Origin: JAWLDV01 sp046537975
GTDB lineage: Bacteria > Desulfobacterota > Desulfobulbia > Desulfobulbales > SURF-16
Assembly (NCBI GenBank): GCA_046537975.1
Contig: JBKHJR010000042.1
Span: forward strand, 1-24,065
DNA length: 24,065 nt
Reading direction: 5' to 3'
Part shown: positions 6,895-14,866 of the stretch, in pieces
Layout: each line of letters begins with the position of its first letter
Position numbering within the stretch: the stretch's first letter is position 1
Position numbers and translations under genes: made by a program
The notes under the pieces: model-generated
The model's input: the letters and a program-made list of their open reading frames with translations, nothing else
Databases searched by the model: none
What the model was told of the DNA's origin: nothing

Positions 6895-8259
6895 ATGGCT
6901 GAAAAACAGTATGACCTGATTGTAATAGGTGCCGGTTCGGGAATGCTGTTAATCCAGTATGCAGCAGTAAACCTCGGCTGGGAAACCGCCCTTGTCGAAA
7001 AAGGGCCCTTGGGCGGGACCTGCCTTAACCGGGGATGTATCCCCTCCAAGAGATTGATCCACAGTGCTGATATAGCGGAGACAGTCAGACATTCCTCCCG
7101 TTTTGGGGTGCGCGGTGAAATAACAGGAATAGATTTTGACGGGATCGTCAGAAAGACAAAAGAACATGTGGACCGGCAGGCAGCCCGGATGGCGGAGTCC
7201 ATAAAAAATCAGGAGATTTTTGAATATTACCAGGGGGAAGCTGTCTTCTGTTCACCTCATACCCTGCTAATCGGCGATGAGGAAATCTCTGCACGGCGTT
7301 TTGTGATTGCCGCCGGCTGCCGCCCCCGCATCCCCGATATTAACGGACTTTCCGAGGTTGATTTCTGGACCAGCAACGAAGCCCTCCGTCCCCCGGCCCA
7401 GCCTGAATCCCTGATTATTATTGGTGGGGGCTATATTGCCGTAGAGTTGGCTCATTTCTATGGGGCCCTTGGGACGCGGGTTACCCTTATCCAGAGATCT
7501 TCCCATCTGCTTAGCCGGGAGGATGAAGAGGTTGCCGCTGCTTTCACGGAGATCTTCTCCACCAAATACCGGGTCCTGACCGGAGCTTCCGTAAATAGGG
7601 TTTCCCGGACGGATCAGGGGCTTAAAAAAGTGACGGTGACCGACGGTTCCGGCAGGGTCTCTGAGTTGGAAGCGGAATGTCTCCTGGTGGCTACCGGGCT
7701 CAAGCCTAATACCGATATCCTGGCTCTGGAAAATACCTACATGGAGAGGGATGAGCAGGGGTATGTGAAAACCGATGAATATCTGGCCACGACCCAGCCC
7801 GGAACCTGGGCCCTGGGTGACATAATCGGCAGGGCGCCTTTCAAGCACGCCGCCAACCGGGAAGCAAATACCGTGGCCCACAACCTTATCGCCCAAAAGA
7901 AGGTTGCCATGGACTACAGCATTATGCCTCACGCTGTTTTCAGTTCTCCGCAGGTGGCATCCGTGGGGCTTACCGAACAGGAGGCCCGCTCCCGGGGCCT
8001 GGATTATGAGGTGCGGAAATTTGCCTATACTGATACTGCCATGGGAGAAGCTGTCGGAGCGGATCAGGGATTTGTCAAATATATCGTTTTTCCTGAGAAA
8101 GGGCGCATCGCGGGCTGCCACATTATCGGGCCTCAGGCTTCCATCCTTATTCACGAGGTCATTGTTGCTATGATGACCGGAGATCAGAGTATTGACGCTA
8201 TCCTTGGCGCCGTCCATATTCACCCCTCCCTCTCGGAAGTCGTGCAGTGGGGACTGTAA
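6895..8259 (+). CDS. Pyridine nucleotide-disulfide oxidoreductase (dihydrolipoamide dehydrogenase/mycothione reductase-like)
   Basis: Class I FAD-dependent disulfide reductase of 454 residues that moves electrons between NAD(P)H and a disulfide substrate. Visible features are the FAD-binding IGAGSGM (11-17), the redox-active disulfide GGTCLNRGCIPSK (C43, C48), the second dinucleotide motif GGGYIAVE (177-184), the FAD-contacting ALGDI motif, and the C-terminal catalytic dyad HIHPSLSEVV (H443, E448). The N-terminal GAGSGM departs from the usual GxGxxG of dihydrolipoamide dehydrogenases and resembles mycothione-reductase-like members. No 2-oxoacid dehydrogenase or glycine-cleavage genes are adjacent, so a lipoamide role is not supported by context. 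Candidate substrates are a low-molecular-weight disulfide or a protein disulfide linked to the hemerythrin. Ribosome site GGAAAGGG precedes the ATG. Confidence 0.82.
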   Translation: MAEKQYDLIVIGAGSGMLLIQYAAVNLGWETALVEKGPLGGTCLNRGCIPSKRLIHSADIAETVRHSSRFGVRGEITGIDFDGIVRKTKEHVDRQAARMAESIKNQEIFEYYQGEAVFCSPHTLLIGDEEISARRFVIAAGCRPRIPDINGLSEVDFWTSNEALRPPAQPESLIIIGGGYIAVELAHFYGALGTRVTLIQRSSHLLSREDEEVAAAFTEIFSTKYRVLTGASVNRVSRTDQGLKKVTVTDGSGRVSELEAECLLVATGLKPNTDILALENTYMERDEQGYVKTDEYLATTQPGTWALGDIIGRAPFKHAANREANTVAHNLIAQKKVAMDYSIMPHAVFSSPQVASVGLTEQEARSRGLDYEVRKFAYTDTAMGEAVGADQGFVKYIVFPEKGRIAGCHIIGPQASILIHEVIVAMMTGDQSIDAILGAVHIHPSLSEVVQWGL

Positions 8260-8277
8260 TTAAAAATAAAGAAGTGA

Positions 8278-8303
8278 GTTTTTTTAAAAAGCGGCTGTCC
8301 GCT
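8278..8303 (-). terminator. Rho-independent terminator of the radical SAM gene
   Basis: On the minus strand AGCGG-ACAG-CCGCT (8290-8303) forms a 5-bp G/C-rich stem with a 4-base loop immediately followed by a T-run (A-run 8286-8290 on the plus strand). It overlaps the last codons and stop of the minus-strand gene. Confidence 0.5.
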
Positions 8304-9936
8304 GCAGTCTTTTGACTGTATCCTCCTGTTCCGGCAGGAAGCAGACTGTTTTCTCCCGCCCGGGGGGTATTCCCAGTTCCTGCATAGCCTTTGTTGAGAA
8401 AGGGGAGAAGGTGCTTTGTTTAAAAAAGATGTTTCTGGTTTTCCTGGTGTAGAAAGGGGGATAGTCATGGGGAAGGGTCCCCCTCATCCTTTTCTTTGCC
8501 GCCTGCAGATCTACTGAAGCCAAGGGTTCCGGCAGGAATCTCTTGCCGGTGCGCAGCCAGTCGTAGCGCAGTATTTCTCTGATAATTCTCCGGTCCTCTC
8601 TCTGCTCCGTCAATTTACAGAGAAGTGTTGTCATGAATTCCTGGGTTCCGGCCAGCCGGAAAAAGTTCTCGGCCCGGCAGAGGTCAAGGAGGTTTTGGAA
8701 AAAATCGAATCCCTCTTCCCTTTTCCTAAGATAGCTGAAAAAAGAGACAAAGTAGCGGTTATTGTAAAAGGCCTCCACGCACTGACCGAACCAGTACAGC
8801 CTGCCCAGTTCCTGATGGGACAGCCACCTGGTGGACAGGATCTGGTATGGTGGTTCCTGGCGGTAAGTGAGCCCTAATTCCTCCGCTTGGTCCCGGATCG
8901 GGGTCTGAGGAAGGACTTTCAGCAGGCCCATCTGGATATAGTGGGGACAGCTCTGAAAGACCTGGTTGAAAGATCTGCGGAAGGTATCGCAGTTGTCAGA
9001 GGGAAGGCCCAGGATGAGGTCGACATGGAGGTGGATGTTATTGTTTGCCGCCAGGCGCTTGATGGTTTCCAGGGATTTTTCGGTGTCGGTTACCCGGTTG
9101 ATCGCCTTAAGGGTTTCCGGATTGGTGGACTGGAGCCCGATCTCGAATTGGAACCTGCCGGGCCGGACCGTCTCCAGGAAGAGAAACATATCTTCAGTAA
9201 AAAGATCAGGGGCAATTTCAAAATGGAAGACCGTCTTTTCCCCTCTGCTCTTTAAATAGTGCCAGATCTCCAGGCTTCTTGGTGCGGAAAAGTTGAAGGT
9301 TCGGTCCACGAAACGGACTACTCCCGGTCTGTGCCCCATAATTTCCGCCAGTTCCTTTTTGACTTCCGTAATGTCCTTGGTATGCACTCCTTCTCCTTCA
9401 GCAGATAGACAGTAGCTGCAGGAGAAGGGACAGCCCCGGGAAGACTCGTAGTAGATATTGCGGTTTACCAGTCCCTCTGAGAAGTCCTGGTCTGTATAGG
9501 GAAAGGGGAAATAGGTTTCTTTCCCCGCTTCATAATGGTCCGCTGTTTTTTTCGCCTGCAAATCCTGGTAGAAAGTTAGGGAAAGTCCTTCTACCGGTCC
9601 TCGCACTGTACTGCAATTTGGAGGCAGGGTTTCTCCGTCCAGGTGTAGTGCTTGGGGGCCGCCCAGGATAATGGGGAGATTTGGCTTGACTAAGTATAGG
9701 TCTTTAATTAATTTGCCAATGATCCCCGAATTCCAGAGATATACAGAAAAGAAGATGGCCTCGGAATCAAGTGCTGTCAAGTGCAGCAGGATGTGGTAGT
9801 ATGGTTCATTGATAGTGAACTGATTTATTCGGATCCGGCAGCCCGGGATCCATTTCCGCAGGGCCCTGTTGAGGTAAAAAAGGCTGAGGCAGGAGTGGCT
9901 GTAGCGGCAGTTAAGGGCTATAAGATCGTATTGCAT
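8284..9936 (-). CDS. B12-binding-type radical SAM protein, DUF4080-like
   Basis: A 550-residue radical S-adenosylmethionine enzyme. Residues 1-125 form an N-terminal fold like the cobalamin-binding domain (LNCRYSHSCLSLFYLNRAL, FTINE, LGGPQALH). The [4Fe-4S] triad CPFSCSYC (C169, C173, C176) follows inside SSRGCPFSCSYC, and the barrel shows FEIAPDLF and QFEIGLQSTNPETL. The long C-terminal region (about 370-550) is like that of DUF4080-containing members. No clear DxHxxG cobalamin-ligand motif is seen in the N-terminal domain, so B12 may be bound base-on or not at all. Members are common in anaerobes with largely unknown substrates. It stands alone, convergent with the reductase at 6895-8259 and divergent from mlaE, so context gives no substrate hint. 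Confidence 0.85.
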   Translation of the reverse strand: MQYDLIALNCRYSHSCLSLFYLNRALRKWIPGCRIRINQFTINEPYYHILLHLTALDSEAIFFSVYLWNSGIIGKLIKDLYLVKPNLPIILGGPQALHLDGETLPPNCSTVRGPVEGLSLTFYQDLQAKKTADHYEAGKETYFPFPYTDQDFSEGLVNRNIYYESSRGCPFSCSYCLSAEGEGVHTKDITEVKKELAEIMGHRPGVVRFVDRTFNFSAPRSLEIWHYLKSRGEKTVFHFEIAPDLFTEDMFLFLETVRPGRFQFEIGLQSTNPETLKAINRVTDTEKSLETIKRLAANNNIHLHVDLILGLPSDNCDTFRRSFNQVFQSCPHYIQMGLLKVLPQTPIRDQAEELGLTYRQEPPYQILSTRWLSHQELGRLYWFGQCVEAFYNNRYFVSFFSYLRKREEGFDFFQNLLDLCRAENFFRLAGTQEFMTTLLCKLTEQREDRRIIREILRYDWLRTGKRFLPEPLASVDLQAAKKRMRGTLPHDYPPFYTRKTRNIFFKQSTFSPFSTKAMQELGIPPGREKTVCFLPEQEDTVKRLQRTAAF

Positions 9937-10070
9937 GCTTCAGGGAGTCAGAGGTCGGGTCCAGGGATAGCAATGACTGTAAGTCTTATAACTAACACCT
10001 GAGACAGTTCCTTTAAATAAAAACTTTTTGGCCGAATCGACAACGTATTTACTGAGCTTGTATAAAAAAG

Positions 10071-10859
10071 ATGTTATCATATATAGAACAACTGGGAAGT
10101 CTCACTCTATATTATTTCCGGGATACCGGCAGGATGGGGCTTTTTCTGGTTTCCGCCTTTCTGGGTATCTTTTCCCGGCCCTTCCGTTTCCGGGAGATGG
10201 TGCGGCAGATCAAACTGATCGGAGTTGATTCGATCACAGTAATTTTTTTTACAGCCGCCTTTACCGGAATGGTTCTGGGACTCCAGGGCTATTACAGCCT
10301 GAAACAGTTCGGCTCCGAAGGGATGCTGGGCTCTGCTGTTTCTTTGACCCTTATCCGGGAAATCGGCCCTGTCCTTACCGCCCTGATGGTGATAGGCCGG
10401 GCCGGTTCAGCCATGTGTGCGGAAATAGGGATAATGCGCAACTCTGAACAGCTTGATGCCCTGGAATGTCTGGCGGTGGATCCCTTCCGTTTTTTAATCA
10501 GCCCCAAGTTTCTGGCCTCGTTGATTTCCATACCAGTTCTGACCCAATTTTTCAATCTCGTAGGTATCGGGGGCGGTTATTTTGCCGGGGTTAAGCTTTT
10601 AGGCGTTAATTCCGGCGCTTTCTTTGCCGGTATTGAACAGAGTGTGGTTAATGCCGATATCAAACTGGGAATCATCAAATCCTTTGTTTTCGCTCTGTTA
10701 ATGGTTTGGATCTGCACGGGACGGGGGTACTTTGTTCATCAGTCCCGACATGGCGGCTTCGGGGCGGAAGGAGTCAGTAGTGCTACAACCGCGGCGGTGG
10801 TCCTGTCCTCCATCTCGGTTCTGATCTGGGATTATCTGATTACGGCACTTATGATGTAA
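10071..10859 (+). CDS. mlaE: MlaE-type phospholipid ABC transporter permease
   Basis: Inner-membrane permease of the Mla (maintenance of lipid asymmetry) system, moving phospholipid between the inner membrane and periplasmic carriers. The 262-residue protein is hydrophobic and shows the MlaE/YrbE signature regions: FFTAAFTGMVLGLQGYYSL, LTLIREIGPVLTALMVIGRAGSAMCAEIG, and MRNSEQLDALECLAVDP. It is the first gene of an mlaE-F-D-C-A run. ATG at 10071 follows an A-rich stretch with only a weak ribosome site; the next in-frame ATG (10132) would cut into the conserved N-terminal amphipathic segment, so the first is kept. The stop is followed at once by AAGGA, the ribosome site of mlaF. Confidence 0.92.
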   Translation: MLSYIEQLGSLTLYYFRDTGRMGLFLVSAFLGIFSRPFRFREMVRQIKLIGVDSITVIFFTAAFTGMVLGLQGYYSLKQFGSEGMLGSAVSLTLIREIGPVLTALMVIGRAGSAMCAEIGIMRNSEQLDALECLAVDPFRFLISPKFLASLISIPVLTQFFNLVGIGGGYFAGVKLLGVNSGAFFAGIEQSVVNADIKLGIIKSFVFALLMVWICTGRGYFVHQSRHGGFGAEGVSSATTAAVVLSSISVLIWDYLITALMM

Positions 10860-10871
10860 GGACTTGATAGT

Positions 10872-11648
10872 ATGCAGGAAACCGTTATAGAGTTTAAAAA
10901 AGTAAGCAAGTCCTTCGGCAAGCAGCAGATACTGAAGGAAGTCGACATTTCCTTTGATAGAGGACAGAGTACGGTAATTGCCGGAGGCAGCGGCCAGGGC
11001 AAAAGTGTCACTCTGAAGTTGATCCTGGGGTTGCTGCAGCCTGATTCCGGCGAGGTTCTGGTAGGAGGCAGAAATGTTGTCGGCATGTCTTCCCGCAAAC
11101 TCAAGGAGTTAAGGCAGAGGTTCGGTGTCCTGTTTCAGGGAGGAGCCCTGCTCGATTCTCTTAATGTCTATAACAATGTGGCCCTGCCACTGAGGGAGAG
11201 ATCCTCTTTAAGCAGGGACGAAATAGACGAACGGGTAAATACCATGCTGGCCCAGCTCGAACTGGAAGGCCATGGCGATAAATATCCGGCTCAGTTGAGC
11301 GGAGGCATGGTCAAAAGGGTGGGGCTGGCCCGGGCTCTTATGCTTTCTCCTGAAATAATGCTTTTTGATGAACCTACCACCGGTCTTGATCCTGAAATAA
11401 CTCTTGATATTTATCGCTTGATGTGCAAGACCCAGGAAGAATTCGATTATACGTCAATAATTGTCAGTCATGACATTCCCAAAATCTTTAATCTGGCGGA
11501 TAAGGTTGTCCTCTTAAGTCATGGAGAATTCCTGTTTTTTAATAATCCTGAGGAGATTCAGTTGAGTGCTGATCCGGAAATCAGTAAATTTGCCAGGGAA
11601 ACTATGGGAGATATATACTTAAGTAGAGAAATGGAAGAGAGTTTATGA
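10872..11648 (+). CDS. mlaF: MlaF-type phospholipid ABC transporter ATPase
   Basis: Cytoplasmic ATP-binding subunit that powers the MlaE permease. The 258-residue protein has a complete set of ABC motifs: Walker A GGSGQGKS (38-45), a Q-loop in VLFQGGALLD, the signature LSGGMVKRVGLARAL (142-156, with the Gly-Gly-Met form typical of MlaF), Walker B IMLFDEP (162-168, catalytic E167), the D-loop TGLDPE, and the switch histidine H200 in VSHD. Ribosome site AAGGA overlaps the end of mlaE, and the gene overlaps mlaD by four bases (ATGA at 11645-11648), indicating translational coupling of the transport subunits. Confidence 0.94.
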   Translation: MQETVIEFKKVSKSFGKQQILKEVDISFDRGQSTVIAGGSGQGKSVTLKLILGLLQPDSGEVLVGGRNVVGMSSRKLKELRQRFGVLFQGGALLDSLNVYNNVALPLRERSSLSRDEIDERVNTMLAQLELEGHGDKYPAQLSGGMVKRVGLARALMLSPEIMLFDEPTTGLDPEITLDIYRLMCKTQEEFDYTSIIVSHDIPKIFNLADKVVLLSHGEFLFFNNPEEIQLSADPEISKFARETMGDIYLSREMEESL

Positions 11649-12091
11649 GAAAAATAAATACAGAACTGATTGTTGGACTTTTCCTGATTGCAGGTTTTCT
11701 GGTATTTGCCTATATTTCCATGCAGTTCGGTGAGTTCGTCTGGCTGACCAGAGACGATCATTACACCCTCAAGGCTGAATTCCAGAATGTGGGCGGTTTG
11801 AAAGAGGGGTCGGTGGTTTCCATTGCCGGGGTTCAGGTGGGCAGGGTGGATGAAATTACCCTTACTGATGACTTTCGGGCTATGGTCAGCCTGTATTTGC
11901 CTGATAAGATAAGGGTTACTGAGGATGCCATAGCCTCCATCAAAACCCAGGGAATAATCGGCGACAAGTATGTCCGGATAAGCCAGGGCGGGGCCATGGA
12001 TTATCTTGAAGAGGGAGACCTGATTTTTGATACCGAATCAGCTGTTGATCTGGAAGAGCTGGTCAGCAAGTATGTTTTCGGGGAGATATGA
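11645..12091 (+). CDS. mlaD: MlaD-type MCE-domain substrate-binding protein
   Basis: A 148-residue protein anchored in the inner membrane by one N-terminal transmembrane helix (about residues 8-27), with a single periplasmic MCE domain (about 38-118: LKAEFQNVGGLKEGSVVSIAGVQVGRV and IKTQGIIGDKYVRIS). MlaD forms a hexameric ring on the permease and passes lipid to MlaC. It is close to the usual MlaD length, with a short tail (VDLEELVSKYVFG) matching the hydrophobic helix that lines the hexamer pore in this family. The ATG overlaps the mlaF stop. Confidence 0.92.
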   Translation: MRKINTELIVGLFLIAGFLVFAYISMQFGEFVWLTRDDHYTLKAEFQNVGGLKEGSVVSIAGVQVGRVDEITLTDDFRAMVSLYLPDKIRVTEDAIASIKTQGIIGDKYVRISQGGAMDYLEEGDLIFDTESAVDLEELVSKYVFGEI

Positions 12092-12128
12092 AGTCATAAC
12101 CAGCGGATAACTTAGGGGAGGGGCAACA

Positions 12129-12755
12129 ATGGTTCCTGTGAGGAGAATAATATATATACTTGTCTTTTTTTGCTGCGGTATTTCATTTTACATGTCGGCA
12201 GGCCAGAAGCCCCTGCTGGCTGAGGAAAAAGAGCCATTATCCCAGTTGGAGGCAACCGTCAACCGGATTATCGATATCCTGCAGGAGGAAGAAACAGGGG
12301 ACGACTGGGAACAGCAGGAACAAAGAATTCTTTCCCTGATCGAGGAGAGGCTTGATCACGAAGAAATAGCAAAAAGGGCCTTGGCCAGGCATTGGCGGGA
12401 TATAAATGACGAACAGAGGAAAGAATTCACCTCCCTTTTTCTGCAGCTTTTGAAAGATACTTATATCAACAGGCTGAAGAACTGTTCCTGTGAAGCCGAT
12501 GCCAATTTTTATGAGCAGCGAAAAAGAGGGGATCGGGCTATCGTCTACAGTAAGGTTAGGAATGAGCAAAAAGGACAGGAAACCCCTATAGATTACCGGC
12601 TTATTAAAAAAGACGGTGAGTGGGGGATTTATGATATAATTGTGGAGGGGACCAGCCTTATAAGCAATTATCGTAAACAGTTTGATCGGATAATGAAGCG
12701 CAGTGGTTATTCCGAACTCAGTAAAAAGTTGCGGGAGAAATTAGAGCAGGAATAG
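12129..12755 (+). CDS. mlaC: MlaC-type periplasmic phospholipid-binding protein
   Basis: Soluble periplasmic shuttle carrying phospholipids between MlaD and the outer-membrane MlaA complex. The 208-residue protein has an N-terminal signal peptide (basic VRR, then a hydrophobic run IIYILVFFCCGISF) and a mature Tgt2/MlaC fold. Recognisable stretches are IAKRALARHWRDINDEQRKEF, FLQLLKDTYINRL, VYSKV, and the family's DYRLIKKDGEWGIYDIIVEG and SLISNYRKQF near the C-terminus. A strong ribosome site (GGGGAGGGG) precedes ATG. It lies 37 bases after mlaD in the same direction and is surely in the same operon. Confidence 0.92.
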   Translation: MVPVRRIIYILVFFCCGISFYMSAGQKPLLAEEKEPLSQLEATVNRIIDILQEEETGDDWEQQEQRILSLIEERLDHEEIAKRALARHWRDINDEQRKEFTSLFLQLLKDTYINRLKNCSCEADANFYEQRKRGDRAIVYSKVRNEQKGQETPIDYRLIKKDGEWGIYDIIVEGTSLISNYRKQFDRIMKRSGYSELSKKLREKLEQE

Positions 12756-12882
12756 TGGAATGAATATCTCGGTCCTGTATATATCCATACATTTAATTTT
12801 TGATCAAACAGTAGCTTGGGTATTTTAAGAGCTGGATTAAGAGTCAGGCTGTGATTATGACTACAAAATCAGGGATAAAGAA

Positions 12883-13695
12883 ATGTCCGTGAAAGCCGGG
12901 TCCGGTAACAGCAAATACGGAGCATCCGTCTATGTCTTCTTTCTGGCTCTTCTGGTCTGCTGTTTAGCCGTAGGCCAGGTTCGGGCCGGCGTTGGAACAA
13001 CCGTTGTCCCGGCAGAAGAAGATGATTCGCCGGAATTTGCTGACTGGGAGGAAGATTTCCCCGAAGATAGGGAAATGCTGACTATCAGGGATCCTCTGGA
13101 ACCGGCAAACCGGATGTTCTTCCGGTTTAACGATAAACTCTATTTCTGGTTTCTTAAACCGGTATCCAAAGTTTATGGGGATGTGGTGCCCAGAGATTTT
13201 CGGATATCATTCCGTAATGCTTTTAATAATATATTGAGCCCGGTAAGTATGGCTAATAGCTTCCTCCAGGGAGATTTCAAGAACGGTTCTGTTGAGGGTG
13301 TACGTTTTTTTATCAACAGTACTGTAGGGATACTTGGTATGGCAGATGCTGCAGAAGATGTTTTTGGTCTGGACGAAGGTGATGATGAGGATCTTGGTCA
13401 GACTATGGGCTATTACGGTATAGGCCATGGTCTTTATTTATGTTGGCCCGTTCTGGGACCCTCCTCTCTCAGGGATACGGTTGGCATGACCGGGGACCTT
13501 TTTTTTCGTCCCGACACCTACATACTTTCAGGCTGGAGTACAGTCTCCGGAGGAGCGCTTCTGTTAGGCAAGTATGTGAATAATACTTCTTTCAACATCG
13601 GTGATTATGAGGATTTTCTGGCGGCAACCTTTGATCCTTATGTGGCTATGCAGGATGCCTACCTTCAGAGACGCCATAAGATGATTAAGGAGTGA
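12883..13695 (+). CDS. mlaA: MlaA (VacJ)-type outer-membrane phospholipid protein
   Basis: Removes mislocalised phospholipid from the outer leaflet of the outer membrane and hands it to MlaC. The 270-residue protein has the VacJ core: RDPLEPANRMFFRFNDKLYFW, VVPRDFRISFRNAFNNILSP, FINSTVGILGMAD, DLGQTMGYYGIGHGLYLCWP, LGPSSLRDTVGM and FDPYVAMQDAYLQRR. The N-terminus is a signal peptide, but no good lipobox is present (LLVC and LVCC lack Gly/Ala/Ser before Cys). A signal-peptidase-I site after VRA is likelier, unlike the lipoprotein of E. coli. The 127-base gap before it contains the palindrome TTTGATCAAA (12799-12808) and could hold a secondary promoter. It is followed 18 bases later by the cyclic-nucleotide-fold protein gene. 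Confidence 0.9.
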   Translation: MSVKAGSGNSKYGASVYVFFLALLVCCLAVGQVRAGVGTTVVPAEEDDSPEFADWEEDFPEDREMLTIRDPLEPANRMFFRFNDKLYFWFLKPVSKVYGDVVPRDFRISFRNAFNNILSPVSMANSFLQGDFKNGSVEGVRFFINSTVGILGMADAAEDVFGLDEGDDEDLGQTMGYYGIGHGLYLCWPVLGPSSLRDTVGMTGDLFFRPDTYILSGWSTVSGGALLLGKYVNNTSFNIGDYEDFLAATFDPYVAMQDAYLQRRHKMIKE

Positions 13696-13713
13696 GAAAG
13701 CTGAGAGCTGCCG

Positions 13714-14184
13714 ATGACTGATGGTGATATAGAGAATAGAGAAGTATCCTGGGAGTCTTTCGCCAGGTTTATTCCTTCCATTACCAGGGAGGAGTTTGCG
13801 GACCTGGTATCCTGGATTGAATCCCGCACTTTCCCTGCCGGCACTGTTTTAAGTAATGAAAAAGAGCGGGCCTCTTATATCGGCTTTCTGCTTACCGGCA
13901 AACTGTCAGTTAGAAAGACCAATAAATTCAGCGGCAGACCGGCTCTTTTAGCTATTCTGGAAGAAGGGGCCATCTTCGGTGAACGCAATCTGGCAGAGGG
14001 GCTTCCTGCTGATGTCTCTCTTGAGACCATGGAGGAGTCCCGTGCCCTTCTGCTGCCCTGTGACAAGGTTCGGCAAGTTATCCGGGATAATCCGGCTCTG
14101 GGGGTGAAAATCCTTTCCAGCTGCCTCAAGGTTGTCGGCAGACGTCTGCAAGGGGCAACCGCCAGGATAGTTGACATTCTGTAA
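13714..14184 (+). CDS. Stand-alone cyclic-nucleotide-binding-fold protein
   Basis: A 156-residue protein made almost entirely of one Crp-like cyclic nucleotide-binding domain: FPAGTVLSNEKE, IGFLLTGKLSVRK, and LEEGAIFGERNLAEG, which matches the phosphate-binding cassette FGE, then a C-terminal helix. There is no helix-turn-helix, so it is not a transcription factor by itself. In the cassette the usual Arg-Ser/Thr-Ala that binds the cyclic phosphate reads Leu-Pro-Ala, so canonical cAMP or cGMP binding is doubtful. It starts 18 bases after mlaA in the same direction, making it the last gene of the mla run. It may be a regulatory partner of the lipid transporter or a ligand sensor of unknown specificity. 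Confidence 0.8.
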   Translation: MTDGDIENREVSWESFARFIPSITREEFADLVSWIESRTFPAGTVLSNEKERASYIGFLLTGKLSVRKTNKFSGRPALLAILEEGAIFGERNLAEGLPADVSLETMEESRALLLPCDKVRQVIRDNPALGVKILSSCLKVVGRRLQGATARIVDIL

Positions 14185-14271
14185 CCAGCCTGTTCAGCCG
14201 CCACCTCTGTTCTACCCTTTTGCAATGTCAGGATCATCCGTCTTAATCAGACATACCCTTAAGGAAATATC

Positions 14272-14299
14272 TTGACATTACCCCAAATTTATTTAAATT
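14272..14299 (+). promoter_or_regulatory. Candidate sigma70 promoter of the yceD-rpmF-plsX-fabH operon
   Basis: A perfect -35 box TTGACA (14272-14277) is followed after 16 bases by TAAATT (14294-14299, four of six consensus bases). The predicted transcript would start ~30 bases before the TTG of yceD, in an otherwise gene-free 154-base gap. Confidence 0.5.
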
Positions 14300-14338
14300 A
14301 ACCTGTTTTGTTGTAATTTTTTCTTTAAGACATAAAAA

Positions 14339-14857
14339 TTGAAGATTGTTTTTGATCAAATAACAGAAGATGGCCTGAATGTACAGCTTGACGGTATCTC
14401 CTGGCTGCCTCCAAAAATTGATTTTGAGATGCCGTTCTCTGCTACAGCCTTCTGCAGGAAGCACCCAACCGGCAATATAATAGTGGAGGGGTATTATCAG
14501 GCGGTAGCGATTCTGACTTGTGACAGATGCCTTGCCGAATTCCGGTTGCCCCTTGAAGTAAGCTTTACTGTTTATGTGGAGTTGCAACAGGATGAAAGTG
14601 CTCAGGAAATTGATCGTCACTGTAAGAGAGCGGAAATGGATACCATATACGTTGACAAGCCGGAATTGGATTTGTCTTACCTATTTCAGCAGCAGGTTTT
14701 GTTGTCCCTGCCGATGAAAAGGATTTGTGCTGAAGATTGCCGGGGCCTGTGTGCCAAGTGCGGTGTTAATCTGAATTTATATCCGGAAAAATGCCAATGC
14801 CATGAGGGAGAAGATTCTCCCTTTAGTATATTGGCCCGGCTGAAAAAAGATGAATAA
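14339..14857 (+). CDS. yceD: YceD/DUF177-family protein
   Basis: A 172-residue member of the YceD (DUF177) family, nearly always encoded next to rpmF and plsX. In E. coli it has been linked to 23S rRNA accumulation, and the molecular role is still unclear. The core motif LTCDRCLAEFRLPLEV (C61, C64) is present. The C-terminal half has a second cysteine set (C130, C134, C138, C141, C152, C154 in CAEDCRGLCAKCG and CQC) typical of family members that bind zinc. The start is a TTG, the only start codon between the in-frame TAA at 14333 and the first internal Met at codon 31. The ribosome site is weak, so low-level translation is possible. Confidence 0.85.
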   Translation: MKIVFDQITEDGLNVQLDGISWLPPKIDFEMPFSATAFCRKHPTGNIIVEGYYQAVAILTCDRCLAEFRLPLEVSFTVYVELQQDESAQEIDRHCKRAEMDTIYVDKPELDLSYLFQQQVLLSLPMKRICAEDCRGLCAKCGVNLNLYPEKCQCHEGEDSPFSILARLKKDE

Positions 14858-14866
14858 TTAATAATA

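Noticed and set aside
7267..8223. 318-codon minus-strand frame opposite the disulfide reductase
   Set aside because: Antisense shadow; composition mirrors the plus-strand gene and no domain is recognised.
12799..12808. Palindrome TTTGATCAAA upstream of mlaA as a Crp/Fnr site
   Set aside because: A 10-base A/T-rich palindrome is expected by chance at this frequency and lacks the spaced half-site structure.
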